NCBI GenBank assembly: GCA_021292105.1
Contig: CM037863.1
Coordinates: 9,674,085 to 9,738,084 of the forward strand
Direction: 5' to 3'
DNA: 64,000 nucleotides
Source: Anadara kagoshimensis
Taxonomy: Eukaryota; Mollusca; Bivalvia; Arcoida; Arcidae
Part shown: positions 31,758 through 42,700 of the stretch, in pieces
Position numbering within the stretch: position 1 is the first letter of the stretch
How the letters are laid out: each line of letters opens with the position of its first letter
The notes under the pieces: generated by a model
Database searches by the model: none
What the model was told of the DNA's origin: nothing
What the model saw: only the letters and a program-made list of their open reading frames with translations
Made by a program: the position numbers and the translations under genes

Positions 31758-32090
31758 TACCAGACCACTGTGGTACCTAAGTTGGTAGAGTGTTTGCTCC
31801 ATAAGTGGGAGGTTGTGGGTTTGATCTCTGGGGTCTGAATCAAGACTTGAAAGTGGGTAGTGACTGGTCTTTCCCCAAGCACTTGACATTACAAATAACA
31901 GTTGGATGGGAACTTAAATAAACATGTCCCATGTCATGGTAGGCTTTGCACAATAAAGAACTCTGCTGTATAATGTCATCAGCACAATACACAGGCAAAA
32001 TATCTACACCTTATCCAATAACGATGTCTCGATAAAAGTAAAACATTCTTGACTGGGATGTTAAACACCATTACTCAACTCAACACATGT
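31758..32090 (+). mobile_element. SINE, family D
   Basis: Head TACCTAAGTTGGTAGAGTGT, box B-like TTGTGGGTTTGATCTCTGG, conserved body and tail 'attcttgactgggatgttaaacacc' followed by ATTACTCAACTCAAC. Confidence 0.7.
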
Positions 32091-32900
32091 TTCTAGCTAT
32101 AGTGAGTGAAAAGGGATGTACATCAATCGAGATTATTTCACTTCTATAAAGTTGTCACAATGTTATGTATAAGCGAAATAAGGGTTTACATAAGTCAAAG
32201 CTATTTCACTTATTTTGAGACATCACCAGCTATTTCAAGTGAAACCAGGGTCAAGGTTATTTCACTAACATCTATATTGAGATGTCACATCTATACCTAA
32301 ACAAATATACAATGATTGACTTCTATGGTGGCACATCCACCGACACAGGACTAATGGTTTACCAATAATATCCAATCTTGTATCAACTAAATTATCATTG
32401 GATTGAATATACATGTATATGTTTATCAATTCTTACAAAAAGGTTGCTTGCTAATGCGGAGAAATAAGTCAACATAATTTCAAGCCAAGTTTTATGGAAT
32501 GGCTTGTTGCACCATTTGAAATAAGTGATATATCATTGACTTTGAAGTGAGGACACCATTCCGACAAAACTGGTAGATGTGAGTACACCATTCTGACAAA
32601 ACTTGATGATGTTTCAACACTGAATACTGTTTATCTGTAACTTTAAGAGGGACTGAAACTTTTATTTGTGACTGTCTATGATGTTAAACAAAATTAATGA
32701 TGGAATGTTTTAAACTGAAGAGAGAATTGAAAACTGTTCATTTTGTTACACATTTTGTGAAAGTTTTATCCCAAAGCTTGCAGCTTGATTTGAAATAAGT
32801 GATATATCTTTGACTGGTGGTGTAAAACACCAATCTTATAACCACACAATAAAACTGCTTGAGAGTTTCAACACCAAACACATTTTACAGCAGACTTCAA

Positions 32901-33079
32901 TTAAGAAATAACATTCTATTTGAGTGTATTCATTTGGTATTATGAATGAGAGTCAGGAATAGCATATTCAATGAACTGCTTCTTCAATGAACTGCAAAGC
33001 AGTTCATATTAAATATGCTATTCTTGACTCTCATTCATAATACCGAATGAATACACTCAAATAGAATGTTATTTCTTAA
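32901..33079. repeat. Long foldback with about 80 bp arms
   Basis: Arm 32901-32981 (TTAAGAAATAACATTCTATT...) is the near-perfect complement of 32997-33079. The loop is about 15 bases. No coding content. Confidence 0.85.
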
Positions 33080-33718
33080 ATTAACAATCATAAAAAATAG
33101 TGATAGCATGTCCGAAATGTAAAATTATAGCTACAGTAATTGATTTCATTCAAGATTCCGACAAACATACGGGATTAATGGAACAGCCTTGCTCCATATA
33201 AGGAAAGTTACGTCGCAAGTAGACTTGGATTCTGACCAATCAAACAATGCATGACGTAATAGATGTCATTCTGTGACGTAACCGAATAGTTAAACATTAC
33301 GTAATCAGAGGTCATGACCCCACACTGTATTCAAGAGCAATTGAATGCCAGTTAAAACAAATAGGTTCATCTAAAGAAGGTCAATTCCAATTGTAAATAT
33401 ATGGAAATGTTACTACTTGTAACTGTCTATCATGTGAAACAAATTAAGAAAAGGTTGAAGTTAAAGAGAAATGGCAAACTGTTCATTTTGAGAAATAATT
33501 TTTAACTTGGTCTTAACAGCCTCAATAAGTAATTCTTCTTTGCACATAATGGATATTTTTGGCAATTCTCTCTTTCCATCATATGAAATACAATATAATA
33601 ACGAAATTATCAGAAATGACATAAGGTTTATTGTAGCAAGTTCAAATTTAAATTAGTAAGGGTGTAATAAAACAGGATTAACCGGTAAACATAAGCTCTT
33701 AAAAAGACAACATCTGCT

Positions 33719-33774
33719 TCACACACACACACAGACACACACACACACACACACACAGACACACACACACACAC
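33719..33774. repeat. (CA)n microsatellite
   Basis: CA tract with two AGAC interruptions. Confidence 0.9.
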
Positions 33775-34519
33775 TTGCATGTTCAATTTCATCGGCGAAA
33801 GGCTCGGAAATATAATCCCAGAATTGAACGCCAATTAACCCTCAAAAAATAAATTCCAGAATTTTAAAAAAAAATATTTAAAATGAAAATGTAACAATTA
33901 ATGGCTTTCAAAGTCAATAAATATGAATGCCAAAACCTTGCATGACAAACCAATCATAATGTGCAATTGCACAAAGGTTGTTGTGCAAAGGTTTGACATT
34001 CAAACTGACTATGAATGCCATGTCAAAACAGTTTAATTGTTAAATATCTAATGCAAATCAGGAAGTTTGTGTGTCATTAATTTTTCACCAGAGGTAGCAT
34101 TTTAAGTTTTTTGTGTACTATAATTTGGTTGGAAAACAGTTGAATTTTTTTTTAGTATTTTGTTAATATCAGGATTTTAAAAAGTGAAGTACATGTACTT
34201 GAAGATACATGTATATCACTTGTGTTTCTACATTTCCACAGATTCAATTTTATCAACTGTCAAATTTCCAAAAAGTGTGAAAATATAACCCTTTTTAATT
34301 TTTTTTCACAAAACTGAAATCTATTACTTTTTGAATGATGATCTCAGACATTTACTAGTATCAAAATGGCAACTTTGATAACCAACAATAGGCCCATGGG
34401 CCTTATACGCTCACCTGATAACTAATGGCTAGCTGATAGATTTAAAGAAAACATAAATACTAAACCCCAATGAATTTTTTCTTTACATCAAAATGATCAT
34501 TGCATCAATACCTACAACA

Positions 34520-35420
34520 TTCTAATATACATGCCTATACAAAACTTTTATAGTTTTCAAGATAATTAACCATTTCAGTATTGTTTTCGCATCTGTGACC
34601 TTGACCTTTGAACCCATGACCTTTTTCTATACGTCAAAATGATCATTGTATCAATACCTACAACATTCTAATATACATGCCTATACAAAAAGTTTATAGT
34701 TTTCGAGATAATTAACCATTTCGGTATTGATTCGCATCTGTGACCTTGACCTTTGAACCCATGACCTTTTTCTATACATCAAAATGATTGTTGTATCAAT
34801 ACCTACAACATTCTAATATACATGCCTATACAAAAAGTTTATAGTTTTCGAGATAATTAACCATTTCGGTATTGTCTCGCATCTGTGACCTTGACCTTTG
34901 AACCCATGACCTTTTTCTATACATCAAAATGATCGTTGTATCAATACCTACAACATTCTAATATACATGCCTATACAAAAAGTTTATAGTTTTCGAGATA
35001 ATTAAACATTTCCGTATTGTTTCGCATCTGTGACCTTGACCTTTGAACCCATGACCTCTTTCTGTACATCAAAATGATCGTTGTATCAATACCTACAGCA
35101 TTCTAATATACATGCCTATACAAAAAGTTTATAGTTTTCGAGATAATTAAACATTTCCGTATTGTTTCGCATCTGTGACCTTGACCTTTGAACCCATGAC
35201 CTTTTTCTATATATCAAAATAATCGTTGTATCAATACCTACAACATTCTAATATAAATGCCTATACAAAAAGTTTATAGTTTTCGAGATAAGTAACCATT
35301 TTGGTATTGTTTTACATCTGTGACCTTGACCTTTGAACCCATGACCTTTTTCTATACACCAAACAATACCTACAACATTCTAATATACATGCCTATACAA
35401 AAAGTTGATAGTTTTCGAGA
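34520..35420 (-). repeat. 145 bp tandem repeat array, copy 2
   Basis: Six units, each with TGACCTTGACCTTTGAACCC (near 34602, 34743, 34888, 35033, 35182, 35325), the complement of the DR1-plus-half-site block of copy 1. Confidence 0.9.
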
Positions 35421-35744
35421 TAATAATTATAATCAGAGGTAAAAAAAATTAGGTCACGACCTTCACAATTGACCTTGACCTCAATTTGAAGATACTAACA
35501 AGAAGATGTCAAAACTGAAAACCCCATGTCATTATCTGGCCAAATAGTCAAGTTATAACAATTTGAAGCTATTTTACGATTTTTTCAAAATTAAACGCAA
35601 AAACGCGTAACCTATTTTTTGTCCGAATTTCACAAAATGAACAAACTATAGGCTAAAGACCCTAGAGAAGCCAAATATCACATCAGATTTTTTCTCTAAT
35701 CAATACTTTCGGAGAAGAAGATTTTTTAAGATTTTTGCACCCCT

Positions 35745-35759
35745 AGGTCACCTTGACCT
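35745..35759. promoter_or_regulatory. Perfect IR3 nuclear-receptor palindrome
   Basis: AGGTCACCTTGACCT, conserved relative to 20740-20754 in the other element copy. Confidence 0.4.
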
Positions 35760-35857
35760 AGTTATGGTAGCCATGGCAACACCACGAACTAATTTGAATT
35801 GCACCGACCAAGACATGCATCTGACCAAGTCTCGTTGAAATCTGCCCAGTGGTTCGT

Positions 35858-35885
<28 letters not shown>

Positions 35886-35916
<31 letters not shown>

Positions 35917-35917
35917 C
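35886..35917. repeat. (CGA)n microsatellite
   Basis: About ten CGA units within the pearl-like element; produces a spurious arginine-rich frame on the minus strand. Confidence 0.9.
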
Positions 35918-35928
35918 AGACAACGGAC

Positions 35929-35960
<32 letters not shown>

Positions 35961-36472
35961 TGGCTCAGGTGAGCTAAAAATGGAATGGGGGTTTTGAGTG
36001 CTAATATAAAATGGTATATTAACTCCTTTGTGCGTTAATTTGGAATATGGATCGTAATATCAAATACCTGATAAATAAATTACTGGTATTAAAAATGAAC
36101 TGTGATACACAATACGACTATCTAGGCCTGAATAATTTTTTTTCTGTATACAATACATATGACAATGTGATTTTCAGACTTAAGCCAGAATTTTTTGTGC
36201 ATATGTAATTATTGCAATTTCCATTTTGAGAATTTGTGTCAAAACCTACATGGGGGTATAATTCTGCTTCACTGACGCTTCTAGTTTGGAATGGATTATA
36301 ATATCAAAAACAAAATGAACTGTGATGCAAAATACCATTCTAAGCCTGAAAATTCAAAAATAAAATTTTTATACAATGTATGCACATATATATAATCATG
36401 ATATTAACACTACAAAATTAGTAAGAATTGGATATTACATACAAAATCAAAGTGAATTTATGATACATTCAG

Positions 36473-36718
36473 GCCCCGGTTTCACAATCATTTCTTAACT
36501 AAGATTTTTCTTAACTTAAATCTGACAAATTTGAAATCTAAATAATTTATTTAGTTTTCAGTTTAAGGTGTTATATTGAAGATCACTCTAACTTTATTAT
36601 ATCTATATTCCAATTTTGTTGAAACCTTTTATTTGTAGTACAATAAAATTTTGTCAAAATTCATCAGATTTAAGTTAAGGAAAATCTTAGTTAAGGAATG
36701 ATTGTGAAACCCAGGGCT
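36473..36718. mobile_element. 246 bp MITE with about 50 bp inverted repeats
   Basis: Left GGTTTCACAATCATTTCTTA, 'actaagatttttcttaactt' is complemented at the right end by 'aagttaaggaaaatcttagt' and TAAGGAATGATTGTGAAACC. No coding capacity. Confidence 0.8.
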
Positions 36719-36929
36719 AGTATAAATATAATTATATACATAAGGTGAAAGTGCTAGTTTGGATAAATATGGCACATAGGTTTTGTTATAATTATATTGC
36801 AGATATTAATTTGCATCGCATACCATAATTTACACATATCCCTGATTTTATTTATTGGATGGAAAAAAGATGCCATTTTTACACATAACACTAAAATGCT
36901 TAAAACATCCACCATGGAAAGAGTTGTCT

Positions 36930-37040
36930 GAATATTGTCTGAAAAATTCTGATTTTATTCTGAATTTTGTCTGAAAAATTCTAAATTTATTCTGAATTTT
37001 GTCTGAAAAATTCTAAATTTATCTTGAAAAATTTGCATAA
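36930..37040 (+). repeat. About 35 bp tandem repeat
   Basis: Three units of TTTGTCTGAAAAATTCT plus TTTATTCTGAA-type spacer. Similar DNA occurs at 30630-30790. Confidence 0.65.
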
Positions 37041-38294
37041 TTGACGACATGCACTGAATATTTTTACATTTTCAGAATTTTCAGACAAATTTCAGAGTAT
37101 AGTTAAACATTCAGGATAAATTCAGACACAAATGATTGGTGTCAGAAAATTCATAATTTTTTGTTTCATGAGGGAAATAACACTTAGTGTGCCATCATGT
37201 AAAATATAATTGTTAAATGACTTTTTAACTTTTTATTCAACTTGCTGTTACCTTGTGTAAAGAATGGGTAAGGGAGGTAACTCTTTAAAATAAAAATTAA
37301 ACCACAAACAGACCATGTTATTAAAATTATCAGTTAGTTTTAAACAATTAAAATGGTTATCATAATTCTTATTACACCATTTTTTTTTTCAATATTTTCC
37401 CCAAAATAAAAAATTGTGAATTGTTTTTATTTTGTTTTTTTTTTTTTTAAATAAAATAATGCATTAAAAAACTGCACATGTCAAATATGAATTCATTCCA
37501 AGAATTCCATAGATTTCTAGTTCCTAAATTCACCATAAGACTTGAATTAAGTTTTAAATTGACTGGAATTAAGTTTATCATTCTGAAACTCTGCTAATAT
37601 TCAACAGAAATAATAGAATCTACACTGGTAAAAGTGTGAGATGGAGATACCAGTATCTGGGACAAGAATTAACATTTTCCTGTCCAGAATGAGCTTCATG
37701 GAGTTCTGGACATTGAAAATATTTTTTCGAATAATTTTCTGATCAAATCATTTTAAAATGATGAAGGTGGCAGTAAAACAAAGCTTTTGATGCAAGTCTG
37801 TTTTTATGGTGACTTTAGTTACCAGGGGAGACAACCATGAAATTAACAACATAAATCTATACACTGTACATATTATATAAAAAATCTGAATATTTTACAA
37901 TAATAAATGTGTTCTGATGGAATGTACAATGAAGGATTGTATGTACAACATTTTTACAAAGTATAAAAATATATAAAAAATATAAAAAGGCACTCATTGC
38001 ACCAAAATTACCATACACGAATATGCAAAAAGGACCCTTAGGTAAAAACTTTGAGATTTTCACTTTTTGTTATATTTTTATAGCACCAACAATGGGTAAT
38101 ACAAAAATAATAATAAAAGTGAAATCAATTCAATAGTTGTGGAGAAATTATGCAAATCACAAACCTTGTTTTCAAAAACAGGCTATATTTTTTTCATTCA
38201 AAATCAGTTTTCTGAGTTATAATTCCCATTCTTTTAAAGTCCCTCTTTGCTTACGGAATGTCATATATCATTGAACATAAACCAGGACCTAGTT

Positions 38295-38415
38295 ACACAA
38301 AAACACTTTTAAGTCTTGGCTCACACATTGTAAGTCCTGTCGGGGTTCGAACCCACGACCTCCCACTTAAGAAGCGAGCACTCTATCAACTGAGCTACTG
38401 CAGTGGTGTGTGCCA
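38295..38415 (-). mobile_element. SINE family D, head fragment
   Basis: Complement of GTAGCTCAGTTGATAGAGTG and GTCGTGGGTTCGAACCCCGA, the tRNA-like boxes. The 3' part is missing. Confidence 0.65.
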
Positions 38416-38530
38416 ATTATGGTTTATTTACTTATTAACTTTAATATAGCTTTGTGCAACTGGGCTCTGATAATAATATAAAACACCAAATATATCCTTA
38501 ACAATACACCAGATGGATAAATAAAATGCC

Positions 38531-38611
38531 AAATATACAGGTATCCTTGACAACAAAATATACAGGTATCCTTGACAACAAAACATATAGGTATCCTTGA
38601 CAACAAAATAA
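38531..38611. repeat. 28 bp tandem repeat
   Basis: Three units of ATACAGGTATCCTTGACAAC plus AAAATAT. Confidence 0.85.
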
Positions 38612-39560
38612 ACACTTAAATACTGGTAATACAGGCCACACATTGTATGGCTGGAATGTTATGAATATCAAATTTAACTGTCGAGAACAAAGTTAGTTCT
38701 CAACTAAAAAAGTCTTAAAATTTTGCAAAAAAGGAATTGGATTCATCACTCTACCACATGATCAACAGACATTAACGTTTGTGTGAGATGTTTTGAAAAA
38801 CATTTACATCACAAATTCTTAGAATAATATCATTTTCATGATAAAAATGAACCGATACGATTTCAATTCCAATGGAATATTGATTCCGCACAAACATTAG
38901 GAGGTATCAGTTGGTACATATACAGCAGCGAAGCCCATTGGTGTGGAGTATGCCCCAGTCAAGGCTCTCTAACTTAAATCTAACCAATCAGTTCAGATGG
39001 TGGAGAAAATTTAAGCAACTGGAGAAAACCATCTACGTTTGGATAACAAACTGATAAACTTTCTTGCACTAAGATTTGCCCTGAGTGGGATTCAAAACTT
39101 TAGGCGTTCAGAGGCACTGTGACCCTTTACTTATATCAAGAAAGTCAATTCTGGAACAGTGGAGAAAATAAGAATGCCTGACTAAAAAAACCTGACAACC
39201 TTTCTTGCACTAAAAGCTTCCCGGGTGGGATTTTAATCTAGATAGTGAAAAGTGCTGTATATCAGAGTTTTAAGATAGCTGGGCCACAGATGTCCCTTTA
39301 TTTGCAAAAAGGAATCCAAGAGAAATATAATATTGTCATAAGATTATTTTTCGGACTATTTGTCCAGTAGTGACATGGGTCTGATATTGGATCACATTCA
39401 CAATTAAAGATATTATAGGTTATTTTAACAGAGTGTTATCAATCAATTATTTGGTTAGGACTCATTCCACAATAAGTAACCCATTTACTCATTCCACAAA
39501 CATAATTTATCACTCATTCTCAACCAGTATTATACAACATTCTACAAACATAATCTAACA

Positions 39561-39712
39561 TCAGTAGTCTTTAGGTCTCATTCTACACATAGCTATACAT
39601 AGTGCAAACACTATAATTATGAGAATTATGCCAACTGACATCAGGGACCATGTTGCTGTTTTAAAATTTGTCACTTGCTGTGCTTCTTGAGCTGATTTCG
39701 GAGTTGTAAATT
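39561..39712 (-). CDS. Carboxylesterase exon 11: membrane anchor
   Basis: Encodes a short Gln/Thr-rich stalk, then [20 protein letters not shown] and MCRMRPKDY, stop TGA. No PDZ ligand like that of vertebrate neuroligins. Confidence 0.88.
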
Positions 39713-42700
39713 CTGAAATAGAAAAGATCACCATCAACATTAACAACAATCTTTACTGAGTTAGAAGCTAAGCATCATGTAGACAAGATGTAAAGGAGTG
39801 GAATAATATGACTGATAGTGTGACCGTTAAGGAAGCGAAGCAGACAAAGTTCTATGACAGAAGTTTTAATTCTACTTTCAGCATAGGGCAAATGCGGAAT
39901 ATTTCTTAGGAAAAATTCTGAAATAATAATTTGAACATTTTAGTTACAGACAGTATATAAGCATACTAGGTTTTTACACTGTCAACATTGGTGGGATCTC
40001 TGAAAAGAAACAACAATCTCACGAGATCCCATTTGGTTTGAGCTTCAATATGGCTATGTATTGCGGGTATAATAATTCGATTCATTTAAGAATTTTATGT
40101 ACACATGTTGTCTATTGTGAAAGCTTTGCTTTTGCAGCCTTAGGACGTGGAAAAGCTGTACTTTCTATATGTTAAGAATCTTTCACATATATCTATATCC
40201 ACCATGTATGTGGTCAGTTAAGGGATGGTGAAGAAAACAACCGACCTTTGGCAAGTAAACTGACAAACTTTAACACTAGGATCTGCCTAGAGAAGGGTGA
40301 AAATCTAGGTTGTGGGAAGTGCTGTAATCCATTACCAAGTGTTTCAGACCACTCAGTCACTGAATTTCCTTGACAAGGTGGAAGCCGCTCTTTTATGTTT
40401 ATGGGATTTTTTTAATTTAAAGTAACCCTTCACCCTTATCCTGCCCAACCCATGTATTAATAACCCCAATCTTCACCCATTATATAAAGTCAATCATTTT
40501 ACGAGTTCCTCATATGTATATACAGTTCCTTCCCCAGTCTCACCCTTTACATATAACCACTTCCCTCTGCCCAAACCTTTATATAAAACCACCTCAATCT
40601 TCCCAACCCTATCTATAAATACACCCTCCCTACCCAACCCTTTCTATAAACCCCTCCCTTATCTCACTCTTTATATACACCCTAGTTAAAGTCTGTCCCG
40701 AGCCATTAGGCCCATCAGGCCGGAGCTTATCCCGGTTTCGGTGGCGTTAAGTGACTGAGAGTACAAGACTCTCCCCTGAATGGGACGCCGGTCCATCACA
40801 GGGTTAACCCCCAGCATTTTACTGGTTCTCATTTATTTTTCAGCTGAGTGAACTGGAACAACGTGAAATTAAATGTCTTGCTCAAGGACACAACACATCG
40901 CCCGGTCCAGGGATCGAACCCATGACCTTCGAATCATGAGTCCAACGCCTTAACCACTAGGCCATGCACTTCCACAATACACCTGCAATCATATACACCC
41001 TGCCCTTGCCCAAACCCTTACATCACCCCCTGCCCTGCTCTTACCTTTATATACAACCCATGCCCTACCCCTGCTCCCACCATTTATACATATCAACCCT
41101 CCCTGATCATTTATATACTTACGACTTGGCCTATTCCATATCTTTGGGAAGTATTGTCTCCAGAATGCGTACTCTGTCTGCCTGTAGTTAGTTAAGTTAT
41201 GAGAAGAGTTGCCTATATACAGGTAACTATGGTTATATAAATTATACTCTCCCCAGGTTATGTTTCTGAAGTGCTTCAGGTCATATGTTCTTGGTGTTGG
41301 ATCTCTGAAAAAAAAGAAAAACATGTAAATTTAGTGAATGGGGTTCATTGCTATACCACTTGATACTCTCTACTGTTTGTGCGGAACACTTATTTTCAAG
41401 GGATATGGAATCGCATAAGATGACGTTTACTTGTTAAAACGACGTCATTCCAATACTTTGTTATTTTGAAGTTTTCCAAACGTTCCACACAAATGTTAAG
41501 AGGTATTGATCATGTGGTACAGCGGCAAACCACATTAGAATCACCCGATAGGTACTTCATTATGATTTTTACTTATGTTAAAAAAAACATAACTCCCAGG
41601 AAAATCAGTAAACCGACTCAGGTTAATGACATGCACATCTCCTACTGTATAAAAAGAAACATTAGCCGTAGGATACATTCACGGTTATAATCTTCCGAAC
41701 TATTTCGTAGTAGAAATTTTCACAGTTCTAACAGTAGGAATAGTGTACCAAGGGAAATAAGAAATTTTCGCTGAGAAGATATATTTGCGGTATAAGAGTT
41801 ACCGTGAAAATTGCGAACATTTTTTCCTTGCAAATATTTCTTCTTTTACAGTATTAATGCTGAATCACTGATACTTTGCACCAAGATTCGTAAAATAGTG
41901 TTTCACAATTTTGGAGAATTACTCTAGACAAGAAGTGTCTGGACAGGCAAAAGGATGGAAGGTCGGATATAAAAAATCTATTATCCCCCCTTTTTTCTTC
42001 TTAAAGACAAGGAATAATAAGACATTAACAGATGTATTTAATAAATTAAGACACAACAAGAAAGTTTGGCATCTTGATTTCCAATTAGGTCTGTTGCAAT
42101 GTTATTTGTTCTTCTCATTCTCTCCTAATGATCTTCAAATGCTATAGGATTTTGCATAAAAGGAAATAAACAGTAAGCCATTTGTGTATTCAATTTAATT
42201 TTTTACATAATAGATATTTCATATGTAGAAACAACACTTACCCGCTAGATGAAAAGTTTGTCCATAGAGCCATCATGTATTCACTTGTGTTTCTATCAGC
42301 GTAATCATAATATTGTCGTGGATAGACACCAAATAAATCCTTATATGTCTGGTTAATAAAGGGAAATCCAAATACATATTGTAACTCCTGTCCATGTGCA
42401 ATACCTGAAAATACATAAATATATTTACACAATGAATTCCAAATACATACTGTAATTCTTGTCCATGTTCAATACCTGAAAATATGTAAATATATTTACA
42501 CAATGATTTCAAATTCATATTGTAACTCCTGTCCATGTGCAATACCTGAAAATACAAAAATATATTTACACAATGAAGGGAATTCCCAAACCCAAATACA
42601 TGTACATACAACATGTACAAATACATATTGTAATTCCTGTCTATGTACAATACCTGAAAATACGTAAATATATTTACACAATAAAGGGAAACCCAAATAC

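Larger units (their letters stand above)
34383..35980 (-). mobile_element. Pearl/Helentron-like element, copy 2 (inverted)
   Basis: Reverse complement of the 20541-22127 element: begins AGGCCCATGGGCC near 34388, has six 145 bp units, the shared left flank, a CGA microsatellite where copy 1 has GT, and ends in the hairpin AGCTCACTTGAGCC...GGCTCAGGTGAGCT. The different microsatellite at the same position shows independent evolution since the copies separated. Confidence 0.7.
26883..39560. other. Convergent intergenic region
   Basis: No protein gene recognised between the two stop codons. It holds minisatellites (27560, 28086, 38531), four SINEs, three MITEs, the inverted pearl-like element, a long hairpin at 32901 and a CA microsatellite. 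Stretches 29200-30250, 33100-34380 and 37200-38250 appear unique and AT-rich. Confidence 0.5.

Noticed and set aside
35748-35951. Minus-strand frame with an arginine run
   Set aside because: It reads through a CGA microsatellite within the pearl-like element; no domain and no start context.
40912-40975. tRNA gene on the minus strand
   Set aside because: Good boxes A and B but fused to a 230 bp body shared with 15233; it is a SINE head.
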